From contig JAFSOC010000031.1 of NCBI GenBank assembly GCA_017447185.1, forward strand, positions 1 through 64,000: a DNA stretch of 64,000 bases, written 5' to 3'. Shown one piece after another: positions 16,874 to 24,592 of the stretch (position 1 is the first letter of the stretch; each line of letters opens with the position of its first letter). The DNA is from Clostridia bacterium. GTDB lineage: Bacteria; Bacillota; Clostridia; Christensenellales; Aristaeellaceae. The position numbers and the translations under genes are program-made. Under the pieces are notes generated by a model. That model was not told the DNA's origin. It was given only the letters and a program-made list of their open reading frames with translations, and ran no database searches.

Positions 16874-16938
16874 AAAGGGACCATGGGGACGGTTCCTTTG
16901 GCCCATGGACCAGAAGAACCGTCCCCATGGCGGATCCA
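16874..16938. repeat. 65-bp hairpin repeat, copy 2
   Basis: Identical to 11504-11568 and in the same orientation. It lies just upstream of the surface protein promoter. Confidence 0.85.
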
Positions 16939-17059
16939 ACTTTTTCCATTTTCGGACACCTCCGTATCATCTGCTTACAGGATACAGAAAAAGATGGAAG
17001 AAAACAAGTCATATATCGGCCCGCCCGGACATCAAAAAAGCCGCCCCGAAGAACGGCAA

Positions 17060-17099
17060 GCAAAAGAAAAAGCAGCATTCAGATTACCCTGAATGCTGC
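17060..17099 (-). terminator. Terminator of the DUF4160/DUF2442 operon
   Basis: GCAGCATTCAG / CTGAATGCTGC eleven-bp stem followed by TTTTTCTTTT on the minus strand, 14 bases past the stop at 17113. Confidence 0.85.
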
Positions 17100-17112
17100 G
17101 GAGGAGATGCTG

Positions 17113-17583
17113 TTATTTGCTTGTTGGAATGGCGATTTTGATGGCTAATTGACCACCCAAAGCTTTAGCGATTCTCTCCAGTGTGGAAACGGATGGATTG
17201 GCTACACCACGTTCAATCTTGGAAATGTCAGACTGGTCAATTCCGGTTGCAGCTGCCAGCTGCTTTTGCGACATACCGCTCAGCGCACGCGCAGAAGCTA
17301 CTGCTGATGCAGCAGCCTGATTCGCGGCAGGCTGTTCTTCTCGAACAGTAATCCCATCCTCATAGATGGTTTCTGTTTCAATGTCCAGATCGTCATTCCA
17401 CATGATGCCATAGGCACCCATGAGCTTACCGGAAAGGAAAAGCTCACGATTTTCCAGCGCCCGAAGCTGAGGATACTTATCAAAGAGTGATGCCATGTCG
17501 TACTGCTTTACCTTGCCATCCTGGAAGACAACCTCCATGGCTGTACCATCCAGGAAACGCATGTCAACTGCTTTATTGAACAT
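17113..17583 (-). CDS. DUF2442 plus XRE helix-turn-helix protein (antitoxin-like)
   Basis: 156 residues. Residues 1-80 match DUF2442 (FLDGTAMEVVFQDGKVKQYD...LFDKYPQLRAL...); residues 95-150 form a Cro/CI helix-turn-helix (SQKQLAAATGIDQSDISKIERG...STLERIAKALG). GGGAGG is six bases before the start. It follows a DUF4160 gene by 38 bases. DUF4160-DUF2442 pairs are common and are suspected toxin-antitoxin or stress modules; here the DNA-binding half makes the pair self-regulating. An 18-bp perfect palindrome in the operon promoter is the obvious binding site. The biochemical role of both DUFs is unknown. Confidence 0.85.
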   Translation of the reverse strand: MFNKAVDMRFLDGTAMEVVFQDGKVKQYDMASLFDKYPQLRALENRELFLSGKLMGAYGIMWNDDLDIETETIYEDGITVREEQPAANQAAASAVASARALSGMSQKQLAAATGIDQSDISKIERGVANPSVSTLERIAKALGGQLAIKIAIPTSK

Positions 17584-17621
17584 TCATTTCACCTCCCTGG
17601 TGGCTGTTCTTATCCATTAGC

Positions 17622-17876
17622 TTAGTCGAGAGGCGGCAGCTTTATGTACTGCTCGGTTTCCCACATCTGGTTCAGTTCTTTCTGATACTTCAGAATGAAC
17701 TCTTTAACCAGAGCCTTAGCCTTCGGCGGGAATTCACCCTCCATGATTTCCCCGGTTGCGATCAGAAACGGAGCATCGAAGTCCTGCGTGATTGCGTGAA
17801 TGTGCGGCGGATTATGTTCCTTATTTCGCAGGTACATCACGATGATGATTCCGTAAAAATGACTGATTGTTGGCAT
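17622..17876 (-). CDS. DUF4160 protein (partner of DUF2442-XRE)
   Basis: 84 residues starting MPTISHFYGIIIVMYLRNKEHNPPHIH, the typical DUF4160 opening with its HNPPHIHA motif. Start 17876 follows GGAGG and an AT-rich spacer; longer in-frame starts back to 17960 would run over the promoter, so they are wrong. First gene of a two-gene operon with the DUF2442-XRE gene. Family members accompany DUF2442 widely; a toxin role is a guess. Confidence 0.82.
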   Translation of the reverse strand: MPTISHFYGIIIVMYLRNKEHNPPHIHAITQDFDAPFLIATGEIMEGEFPPKAKALVKEFILKYQKELNQMWETEQYIKLPPLD

Positions 17877-17903
17877 AGAAGCACCTCCATTCAGTCCGAT
17901 ACC

Positions 17904-17933
17904 ATTATAGGGGATAAATCCCCTATTTGTCAA
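17904..17933 (-). promoter_or_regulatory. Operon promoter with perfect palindromic operator
   Basis: TTGACA (17928-17933), 18 bp, TATAAT (17904-17909) on the minus strand, a near-consensus promoter. Between the two hexamers lies the perfect inverted repeat TAGGGGAT-AA-ATCCCCTA (17908-17925), exactly where an XRE repressor would block RNA polymerase. The operon encodes such a repressor, so autoregulation is likely. Confidence 0.75.
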
Positions 17934-18171
17934 CCACAATCTGATATCCTTAACCCTCATTTTCCAGAGTTTTTCCGACTAAATGCCAATATATGACAAT
18001 TTTACTGCTCTCCAGAGCAGTTTTTGTTTGCTGGTTTTTCTTAACCAGACGTGCCCGTCACTATCTTTCTTCTCCGGTTCAGCATTTCCCTGCAGCTTGT
18101 TGCAGGAACCCTTCAGAAGATTATTTTATCGGATCTTTTTTACCGTTTCCTCACTGTGGTATGATTCTTTA

Positions 18172-18363
18172 ACGAAATCCAGGTGGACAAGATTCTAAGC
18201 TGGGCCAACCGCTTTGGCGATGCAAGCTAAAGTCAAACATCTGGTGATCGCCCAGCTGGTTGACCGGATTGAGATCCGGAAGAACGACGGCTACGATATT
18301 ACCATTCATTGGCGTATGACCCCTGAGCAGTTCCTTGGAAGGAAGAAAGAAGAAAGTGCCTGA
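18172..18363 (+). pseudogene. Serine recombinase C-terminal remnant, copy 1
   Basis: Reads EIQVDKILSWANRFGDAS, then a stop and frame changes, then the rest of a large serine recombinase tail: LVIAQLVDRIEIRKNDGYD and IHWRMTPEQF. It is nearly the same DNA as 20990-21163, including the terminator downstream. The catalytic N-terminal domain is missing, so it is inactive. Together with copy 2 it brackets the serine hydrolase-GNAT cassette. Confidence 0.75.
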
Positions 18364-18377
18364 AAACAGGCCGAAGC

Positions 18378-18415
18378 CCGCAGAGCTTAATTTTTCGAGC
18401 TCTGCGGTTTTTTTT
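18378..18415 (+). terminator. Terminator after recombinase remnant, copy 1
   Basis: CCGCAGAGCT / AGCTCTGCGG stem, then eight T. Copied at 21176-21216. Confidence 0.85.
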
Positions 18416-18439
18416 CGTTTCAGAAATCAAAACGGAGGC

Positions 18440-18467
18440 TTGCCATCTGGGCCCCTTCGTGTATAAT
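18440..18467 (+). promoter_or_regulatory. Promoter of the serine hydrolase leader transcript
   Basis: TTGCCA (18440-18445), 16 bp, TATAAT (18462-18467), just after the copy 1 terminator. Confidence 0.65.
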
Positions 18468-18499
18468 ATTGTCAGAGTCCTCGAAAGGAGCGTAAACCA

Positions 18500-18526
18500 A
18501 TGAACAACATGAAGGTTATCCGCTGA
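18500..18526 (+). CDS. Short leader peptide MNNMKVIR
   Basis: Eight codons plus stop with a good AAAGGAG site nine bases upstream. It lies between a promoter and two hairpins ending in T-runs, 197 bases before the serine hydrolase start. This layout is that of a ribosome-controlled attenuator. There is no run of a single amino acid codon, so starvation sensing is less likely than drug- or stall-sensing. Confidence 0.5.
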   Translation: MNNMKVIR

Positions 18527-18530
18527 TTAG

Positions 18531-18657
18531 CTGAATACAGGTGCATAGCAGCCAGAGGAGCGCAATCCTCTTGTTCAGTGTACCTTTTTGAGTAACTTCT
18601 GATCGTGGGAACCGCAGGATGCAGCCACAAAAAGGAGCTGCTTCGCTGCGGTATTTT
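18531..18657 (+). promoter_or_regulatory. Attenuator-like hairpins in the serine hydrolase leader
   Basis: Hairpin 1: CTGAA / TTCAG outer and AGAGGA / TCCTCT inner pairs, then ACCTTTTT (to about 18588). Hairpin 2: CCGCAG / CTGCGG outer and GCAGC / GCTGC inner pairs, then TATTTTT (18612-18657). Either could stop transcription before the structural gene; translation of the leader peptide could alter folding. Inference from structure only. Confidence 0.5.
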
Positions 18658-18723
18658 TATGTCCATATTCACCGGCACAGTACAAAAAAACAAATAACAC
18701 GTTGAGAATGGAGGTAAACCTTT

Positions 18724-20097
18724 ATGGATAAGAAAACAGCAATGGAAAATCTGGCCCAGGCGCTACAGGAAAAGGATAGTTATAACGGGGCATGGCTCTA
18801 TGCGGAAAAGGGCGAAATCATCTCCAAAGGAGCTCTTGGCTTCCGGGATCCCGAAGATACGCTGCCGATCACAGAGGACACGGTCTTTCAGTTGGCTTCG
18901 GTCAGCAAGACGTTTACGGCAGCGGCAATCATGCTGCTGATGCGGCAGGGGCTTCTCCGCCCGGAGAATGAGATCACGAAATTCTTCCCGGAGATCCCTT
19001 ACCCGGGTGTAACGGTCCGGCATCTTCTGAACCACACCAGCGGCATTCCCGATTATTTTGACGACGCGGACTGGTTCATCAATATCTGGAAAGAAGAAAA
19101 ACGGGTTCCGGGCAACGATGAAATCCTTCGCTTTCTCCGCGAAACCAAAGCAAAACCGTACTTCGCTCCCGGCGAAGGACTGCATTACTCCAATACCGGC
19201 TTCAACCTGCTGGCCCTGCTGGTGGAGCGGCTCTCCGGCATTCCCTATGAAGAGTTCCTGCAAAAGAACATCTTTGAGCCCGCCGGTATGAACTCTACCC
19301 GCTGCTGCCATATCCGCCGGGACGGCGTGCCGTTTGAGAACTATGCCCGGGCGACGGTATATGATGACGGCAAATGCGTTGCCGACATCGATTCCGCAGA
19401 GGACGGCGATGTGGTCGCTTTTGACGGGCTGAACGGCGATGACTACGTGTATACCAACATCTTCGATATGCTCCGCTGGGACAGAGCGCTGCGTGAGGGC
19501 ATCATTCTCACTCCGGAAGAGCAAAAGATCATGTATACCCCCGGAAAGCTCAACAACGGCGAGGACGCCGTTTATGATGAGGACGACGGGTTGGGTTACG
19601 GTTTCGGATGGGCAGTCGGACACGACGGGGATTACGGGCTGGTCGTCAGTCACAGCGGCGGCATGCCGGGTGTCGCCACCTGGTTCGAGCGTTTCATCGA
19701 CGCGGACAGGGTTCTTGTGATTCTCAGCTGCCGGGACTACAGGGACGTTAGAGCGTATCTGGGCTACTGGGACGGTATGGAAGCAGTTGCAAGGGACAGG
19801 GAGCCGGAACCCGTCGTCTCCATCGAGGATATCGCGGTCAAAGATCCAGACAAGTCGAAATGGGAAAGCTTCTGCGGAAAATACGAACATCCGGAAGAAG
19901 CCGATTTCATCGTCGATGAAGTCTTCATGAAGGACGGTGAGCTTTATGCGAATGCGATCGACGACGAGGGCGACGACCTTTCGTTCCGTCTCTATCCCAT
20001 CGGGGAAAACGAGTTCGGCAGAAAGTGCGGCATGCTGAAGCTTACCTTCGGTGACGGCTACCTGATGTTTGATGATATCACCTGCAAAAAGCTGTAA
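18724..20097 (+). CDS. Serine hydrolase, class C beta-lactamase/penicillin-binding family
   Basis: 457 residues, no signal peptide, so probably cytoplasmic. Family motifs: SVSK (S-x-x-K nucleophile and base, near residue 60), YSN (Y-x-N, in LHYSNTGFNLLA, near 156) and HSGG (in VVSHSGGMPG, near 309, in place of KTG). An extra 110-residue C-terminal domain (KYEHPEEADFIVDEVF...) is the beta-barrel lipocalin-like domain often found on such esterases. It may act as an esterase or D-aminopeptidase; true beta-lactamase activity is not implied. GGAGG lies nine bases before the start. It has a long leader with a small ORF and hairpins, and is followed by a GNAT gene 23 bases on. Confidence 0.88.
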   Translation: MDKKTAMENLAQALQEKDSYNGAWLYAEKGEIISKGALGFRDPEDTLPITEDTVFQLASVSKTFTAAAIMLLMRQGLLRPENEITKFFPEIPYPGVTVRHLLNHTSGIPDYFDDADWFINIWKEEKRVPGNDEILRFLRETKAKPYFAPGEGLHYSNTGFNLLALLVERLSGIPYEEFLQKNIFEPAGMNSTRCCHIRRDGVPFENYARATVYDDGKCVADIDSAEDGDVVAFDGLNGDDYVYTNIFDMLRWDRALREGIILTPEEQKIMYTPGKLNNGEDAVYDEDDGLGYGFGWAVGHDGDYGLVVSHSGGMPGVATWFERFIDADRVLVILSCRDYRDVRAYLGYWDGMEAVARDREPEPVVSIEDIAVKDPDKSKWESFCGKYEHPEEADFIVDEVFMKDGELYANAIDDEGDDLSFRLYPIGENEFGRKCGMLKLTFGDGYLMFDDITCKKL

Positions 20098-20120
20098 ATG
20101 AATTTATGGAGGAATCAAAA

Positions 20121-20996
20121 ATGAAAGTCGAAATGATGCCTTGTTCAGAAGACGATACGGAGTTTATCGAAGAACAGGCGGACAATGCTTTCAATGCTAT
20201 TGCACAACCTGATGAAGACGCAGAGGAAGAAGAATTTGTTTATACGGTCACCGATAAAAGCGGGAACCTTCTCGGCGGATGCATTTTGTCTGTAGATGCT
20301 CTGAGGACTGCATCGATCTATGACCTGTGGGTGGAAGAAGCGTTTCGCAGACAGGGTATGGCTTCTGCATTGATGCGGGAGGCTGAGCAAAAAGCAAGGG
20401 AACTTGGTTGCTGTCTCGCAATGGTCGGAACATTTGACTGGCAGGCAAAATCGTTTTACGACAAACATGGTTATATGCTCAACGACACGATGACAGATGT
20501 GCCAAAGGGGCATGAACACTATTTTCTAACAAAACGACTTGATTGCCCTTCCGCAGAATATATCCCGTCAAACTGCCACCAATATGAGATCAAACCTGGT
20601 GACGAAAAGGACGCAGAAATCCTTTCCGGCAAATTACATGAATATGACAGTGCCATTGCGCCTCGCGAGCATGAATACATCCCGCTGAGTAGAAAAATCA
20701 CGGACGAAAGCGGAAGGATCATTGCCGGATTTGTCGGTGGTGTTGATGGCTGGAACGGCACAGATATCGATGCACTTTGGGTCGAAGAAAAGTACCGTAA
20801 TCAAGGAATCGGCTCTCAGCTCCTTGGCGAGCTAGAGCGAGAGGTAAAGAAAAACGGTGCTGATGTTATGTTTATTGAAGCATTTGATTGGAATGTTGAT
20901 TTTTTCAAAAAGAACGGATATGAAAGAGTAACCGGCATGCTTGAAGATTATCCGAAAGGTCATACCATGTATTGCCTGGAAAAGCCTCTATCCTGA
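20121..20996 (+). CDS. Tandem GNAT acetyltransferase (two domains)
   Basis: 291 residues with two GNAT folds. Domain 1 (1-140) has the acetyl-CoA loop RRQGMAS; domain 2 (150-291) has RNQGIGS. Both end alike (FDW..KSFYDKHGY / FDWNVDFFKKNGY, then PKGHxxY), so this is an internal duplication. Start 20121 has GGAGG eight bases upstream. Substrate unknown; in this context it may modify a drug or peptide. The stop codon TGA lies within the first bases of recombinase remnant copy 2, so the gene's end coincides with a recombination junction. Confidence 0.85.
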   Translation: MKVEMMPCSEDDTEFIEEQADNAFNAIAQPDEDAEEEEFVYTVTDKSGNLLGGCILSVDALRTASIYDLWVEEAFRRQGMASALMREAEQKARELGCCLAMVGTFDWQAKSFYDKHGYMLNDTMTDVPKGHEHYFLTKRLDCPSAEYIPSNCHQYEIKPGDEKDAEILSGKLHEYDSAIAPREHEYIPLSRKITDESGRIIAGFVGGVDGWNGTDIDALWVEEKYRNQGIGSQLLGELEREVKKNGADVMFIEAFDWNVDFFKKNGYERVTGMLEDYPKGHTMYCLEKPLS

Positions 20997-21163
20997 GCTG
21001 GGCCAACCGCTTTGACGATGCCAGCTATGAAGCCAAGCATCTGGTAATTGCCCAGCTGGTGGACCGGATCGAGATCCGGAAGAATGACGGCTACGATATT
21101 ACCATTCATTGGCGCATGACCGCCGAGCAGTTCCTTGAAAGGAAGACAGAAGAGAGTGCCTGA
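20990..21163 (+). pseudogene. Serine recombinase C-terminal remnant, copy 2
   Basis: ILSWANRFDDASYEAKHLV, then IAQLVDRIEIRKNDGYD and WRMTAEQFLERKTEESA, open to its stop at 21163. This is the distal part of a large serine recombinase, missing the catalytic domain. About 90 percent like copy 1 by eye, but without its frame breaks. Confidence 0.75.
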
Positions 21164-21175
21164 AAGCAGGCCGAA

Positions 21176-21216
21176 GCCCGCAGAGCTTATTTTTTCGAGC
21201 TCTGCGGGCTTTTTTT
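21176..21216 (+). terminator. Terminator after recombinase remnant, copy 2
   Basis: GCCCGCAGAGCT / AGCTCTGCGGGC twelve-bp stem, then seven T. It would also stop the serine hydrolase-GNAT transcript. Confidence 0.85.
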
Positions 21217-21244
21217 GTTTTTGGGAATATGGTATCATAGGCAG

Positions 21245-21266
21245 GTGATGGCTGGAAGGTCATCAC
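21245..21266 (+). promoter_or_regulatory. Hairpin in the leader of the 21368 peptide gene
   Basis: GTGATG / CATCAC inverted repeat with centre GCTGGAAGGT. A near copy is at 1404-1425. Could be an operator or RNA hairpin. Confidence 0.35.
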
Positions 21267-21308
21267 TCCCAACTTTCAATTTAACCTTCCAACTGCCACA
21301 TTGAATTC

Positions 21309-21320
21309 GGATGCGTATAC
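21309..21320 (+). promoter_or_regulatory. Shared motif upstream of a GG-peptide gene, copy 2
   Basis: GGATGCGTATAC, identical to 11148-11159. Confidence 0.35.
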
Positions 21321-21367
21321 CCTTATAGGAAACTCTTAATTCTTAATTATGGAAGGAGATTATGACA

Positions 21368-21595
21368 ATGGAAGAAAAGAACATGCAGGAGCTGAAATTA
21401 GAGGAGCTGGAACAAGTTTCTGGCGGAAAGAAAGTGTATAATATTCGATCTCGAAAACCGATTGGTTGCGGTTGTGGTTCTACTGAATGGAATATTTATG
21501 GATGGGGCGAAAATCCGAGGGGTTACAGGATTGAATGTGTCTCATGTCATGCAAGGCATATTTATGACGGAGAATTCTGGCATAATTGGAACTAA
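21368..21595 (+). CDS. GG-leader peptide with zinc-ribbon-like mature part
   Basis: 75 residues. Leader MEEKNMQELKLEELEQVSGG has the classic ELEQVSGG double-glycine end. The 55-residue mature part contains C-x-C and C-x2-C pairs (GCGCGSTEW ... ECVSCHARH) separated by about 20 residues rich in Trp, Tyr and Gly, plus several His. It reads like a small zinc ribbon, so it may be metal-binding or disulfide-linked rather than a pore-forming bacteriocin. Start 21368 is nine bases after AGGAG; the ATG at 21362 is only three bases away. No exporter or immunity gene is adjacent; TetR-DUF998 follows. Confidence 0.75.
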   Translation: MEEKNMQELKLEELEQVSGGKKVYNIRSRKPIGCGCGSTEWNIYGWGENPRGYRIECVSCHARHIYDGEFWHNWN

Positions 21596-21758
21596 GAACA
21601 ACATTTTGGTTAATGAGGTACAAAGGTCCTAAGGCACAGAGATGGATAACACGATGATGTCCTATTACACCCCACAAGGAAAAAGAGCACGATCTTTCCT
21701 CTGAGACAGAAACCATGCTGGTAAACAGCTAACCCGGAAGTTGATAGTTCCAGGCGTT

Positions 21759-21789
21759 CTGCTGATCTGCAAGGATCGGCAGTTTTTTT
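21759..21789 (+). terminator. Terminator before the tetR promoter
   Basis: CTGCTGATC / GATCGGCAG stem (one G-T pair), TGCAAG loop, seven T. Confidence 0.8.
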
Positions 21790-21790
21790 C

Positions 21791-21833
21791 TTTACAAAAC
21801 TAATGGTCGTTAGTATAATAGCTAACGTAAAAA
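21791..21833 (+). promoter_or_regulatory. Promoter and likely operator of the tetR operon
   Basis: TTTACA (21791-21796), 17 bp, TATAAT (21814-21819). CTAA-TGGTCG-TTAG and GTTAG-TATAATAG-CTAAC overlap the spacer and the -10, a usual place for TetR self-repression. Confidence 0.65.
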
Positions 21834-21856
21834 AGTTCTCGAAGGAGGGCGTGCTG

Positions 21857-22495
21857 ATGGAGCGAAAGGAAGAAATCATTCTGGCAACGTTGGAATTGGC
21901 ATCTGAGAATGGATTGAAATCCATTTCCATGGCGCAAATAGCTGAAAAGATCGGGATCAAAGCCCCGTCTTTGTATAATCATTTCAAATCAAAGGATGAG
22001 ATTGTCAAAGCGATGTACTGCTTTCTCAGGGAAAAAGCGATGCAGAATCGTTCTTCCGGGTTCGCTGATCCTGAAGAGTTTTCGTCAAAGGGCCTGGAAC
22101 AGATCCTCTCAGAGTCCCTGACTGCATATCTGGGCATGATCACCGATCAGAATATGATGCGCTTTTTCAGGGTGCTTTATTCTGAAAGATCCATCAATCC
22201 TCTGGCAGCGGAGATTATGCTGGAAGAAACAGAGCACATGATCCGATCGACACGAAATTTGTTCTATGCGCTGGCGGTGCATGGGAAGATGAAAAACAGA
22301 GGTATTGATACAGCCGCGATGACCTTTGCTCTTACGGTCCATTCTCTGATTGATTACAGGATGGATATGATTACAGCCGGAAAGGCAGAGCGGTTCGGCG
22401 ACGGGGAAACTCCTTATACAAAAGAACTGACAGCATTTATCCAATGGTTCAGCGAACAGAACGGAGGCGACATTCATGAACAGAAAGCTCATTAA
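21857..22495 (+). CDS. TetR/AcrR family regulator
   Basis: 212 residues. The N-terminal helix-turn-helix reads IILATLELASENGLKSISM...IAEKIGIKAPSLYNHFKSKDEI, typical of TetR. The C-terminal ligand domain is all-helical and unassigned. GGAGG lies eight bases before 21857. It overlaps the next gene by 20 bases, so both form an operon and the regulator probably controls the DUF998 protein and itself through the palindromes in its promoter. The effector is unknown. Confidence 0.87.
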   Translation: MERKEEIILATLELASENGLKSISMAQIAEKIGIKAPSLYNHFKSKDEIVKAMYCFLREKAMQNRSSGFADPEEFSSKGLEQILSESLTAYLGMITDQNMMRFFRVLYSERSINPLAAEIMLEETEHMIRSTRNLFYALAVHGKMKNRGIDTAAMTFALTVHSLIDYRMDMITAGKAERFGDGETPYTKELTAFIQWFSEQNGGDIHEQKAH

Positions 22496-23135
22496 CTGGC
22501 TCGGATTAACCGGTGTTATCGCATTCATTTCCTATACGCTGGCGGTTGTCATATCTCCCTCCGCCTTTCCCGGATACAACTGGATGGAGCAGGCCGTCAG
22601 CGACCTGTCCGCGGAAAGCGCGCCGTCCCGGATGCTATGGAACCAGATCGCGGCCCTGTACAACATCTGCAGCGTGGTCTGCGCAACCTGCGTTTCCGTA
22701 TACATCTCCGAAAAGAAGATTTCCACAAAACTGTTCCGGATCGGAATGCACCTGTTCACAATCATGAACTGGATTTCCAATGCAGGTTATACGATGTTCC
22801 CGCTGGCGGACAGCGGAAAGGAAATCGCATCCTTCCAGGAGATTATGCATATGATAGTAACAGCAGCTGTCGTGCTTCTTTCGATCGTTTCGCTGGTTTG
22901 CCTGATCATTGTCGGATTGAAAAAGGGCGGCATCCGGGGCATCGGGATCTGGGCAGCTATCGTCCTCCTTATGATGATGGTCGGTGCTGTCGGCCAGAAG
23001 GCAGTCCCCCCGCAGTATTTCGGCATTATGGAGCGTTTCAGCGTCTTTGCTGCTGTCGGCTTCAATGCGATATGCGGAATATACCTGTTCAGGGGCTTTG
23101 CAGATAAGACAGATCGTTATCAGATATCCAGATGA
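22476..23135 (+). CDS. DUF998 membrane protein
   Basis: 219 residues with six predicted helices. The family signature is visible near the start: SPSAFPGYNWMEQAVSDLSAESAPSR (written here in two parts: SPSAFPGYNW, MEQAVSDLSAESAPSR), then helices such as VVLLSIVSLVCLIIVGL. DUF998 proteins are integral membrane proteins of unknown function often linked to TetR regulators. Translationally coupled to tetR. A weak GCCGACTC / GAGCCGGC hairpin follows near 23173. Confidence 0.85.
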   Translation: MNRKLINWLGLTGVIAFISYTLAVVISPSAFPGYNWMEQAVSDLSAESAPSRMLWNQIAALYNICSVVCATCVSVYISEKKISTKLFRIGMHLFTIMNWISNAGYTMFPLADSGKEIASFQEIMHMIVTAAVVLLSIVSLVCLIIVGLKKGGIRGIGIWAAIVLLMMMVGAVGQKAVPPQYFGIMERFSVFAAVGFNAICGIYLFRGFADKTDRYQISR

Positions 23136-23220
23136 ACCGGAAAACCGGAAGCTAGCCTCTCCAAAAAAGATGGCCGACTCGTTTTGAGCCGGCTTTCATT
23201 TTGCTTGATTTTGTTATGTT

Positions 23221-23727
23221 TTATGCCCGTGAACCTGCTTCCATCATGCAATGGAAATGTGCTGCTTCCAGGGCTTCATTGGCAGATGTCCGGAGAATGA
23301 TCTTCTTAACAAGGGTGTCCAGTTCAGATCCCTCAGTATAATCCGCAGGCGCATAATATCTGATTCGCTGGTCCCGGAACATCTTCTGAACTTTTTCCTT
23401 TCGGCCTGTTTCAGGATTGTACACACCGATGGAGTGCCCGCCATTTACATTCACGAGCTTCATGCAGGGAATATTGGTATCGCTATCCCCGATATAGACC
23501 ATGTTTCTGAAGGGAACACGAATCTGATCCGGCGGGAAATAGTCGTTTACTCCCGGGTCGTTCACATCCAATGTTCCTTTTTCAATCCGGAAAAGGAACT
23601 GGGTCTTGTTTGTGTAGTTGACCACCTGCGCTGGCCATTTGACCAATCCGCGGTCATTGAAGTAGAAAGAGCTGGCGTAGATTCGATCAAAAGCGCCGTT
23701 CTTTGCCATCTCCGTTCCCTCGATCAT
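23221..23727 (-). pseudogene. HAD family phosphatase, 5'-truncated
   Basis: The C-terminal half of a HAD hydrolase: MIEGTEMAKNGAFDRIYASS, then NYTNKTQFLFRI, and the motif IV region MVYIGDSDTNIPCMKLV followed by GGHSIGVYNP. The N-terminal DxDxT nucleophile and cap are missing. The ATG at 23727 has no ribosome site, so expression is doubtful. The lost part would lie at 23728-23960, where nothing related is seen; deletion by rearrangement is likely. Confidence 0.7.
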
Positions 23728-23964
23728 GAATCACATTCCCGGCGACGGCTTTATCAAATCCTTGGGCAAGATATTGAAGATGTGTGATATCGGCTTTTTC
23801 TATAACAATATTTGTATATGGTATCGCTTCTATTTGACAGTTCTAATAATCAATTATTCTGTATCCGTCTCGATTTTCTTTACTTATGGCTAAGCACAGG
23901 CATTCCTGTTGATTTTTCAAGCCCGATATGGTACGCTGAGAAAAACTTCAGGAGGGATTGTTTC

Positions 23965-24444
23965 ATGAGTTATAAAGCAGCCATTATCGCCCTGTCGGAC
24001 AACGCTTCCAAAGGAATACACGAAGATGTCAGCGGAAGCCTGATCCGGGAAATGATCAGTCAGGAAGGATTTGACGTATCGGTTCAGCTGCTGCTGAGCG
24101 ACGATCCGGCGGAATTGAAAAAATCGCTAATCGACATCTGTGACAACAAAAAGGCAAACCTGGTGCTTACATCCGGCGGAACCGGTCTGTCCCAGCAGGA
24201 TACCGCGCCGGAAGCGACGCTGGCGGTGCTTGAGCGTCAGGTGCCCGGTATTGCCGAAGCGATTCGCGTCGAATCCATGAAATACACCCCCAGAGGGATG
24301 TTCTACCGCGGCGTCAGCGGAATCCGTGGAGAGACGCTGATCATCAATCTGCCCGGCAGCCCCAAAGCCATCAAGGAGACGCTGGGCGTCATTCTGCCCG
24401 TCCTGCAGCATGGGGTCAAAATCGTCACCAGCAAGAACGATTAA
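23965..24444 (+). CDS. MogA/MoaB family molybdenum cofactor protein
   Basis: 159 residues. The MoCF_biosynth fold is shown by LTSGGTGLSQQDTAPEAT (molybdopterin-binding loop) and by NLPGSPKAIKE near the C-terminus. This family adenylylates molybdopterin before metal insertion. GGAGG is eight bases before the start. It has its own hairpin terminator at 24460 and sits next to mobA, pointing to local Mo-cofactor work. Whether it should be called moaB or mog cannot be decided from sequence alone. Confidence 0.85.
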   Translation: MSYKAAIIALSDNASKGIHEDVSGSLIREMISQEGFDVSVQLLLSDDPAELKKSLIDICDNKKANLVLTSGGTGLSQQDTAPEATLAVLERQVPGIAEAIRVESMKYTPRGMFYRGVSGIRGETLIINLPGSPKAIKETLGVILPVLQHGVKIVTSKND

Positions 24445-24459
24445 GCAAATAAATGGATT

Positions 24460-24491
24460 CTCGCTCTCCCCCTGTTATGGGGGAGAGCGAG
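24460..24491 (+). terminator. Hairpin terminator after moaB
   Basis: Thirteen-bp stem CTCGCTCTCCCCC with its complement, TGTTAT loop, then a loose ATCTCTTTT tail. Confidence 0.7.
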
Positions 24492-24592
24492 ATCTCTTTT
24501 GGGTTTTCCCGATGAAAATCGAACTGCCGGGACGCTGATTTGAATCAATCGGCGCCTTCCTTCCAATTACACGATAAAGGGGACAAGAAAAC

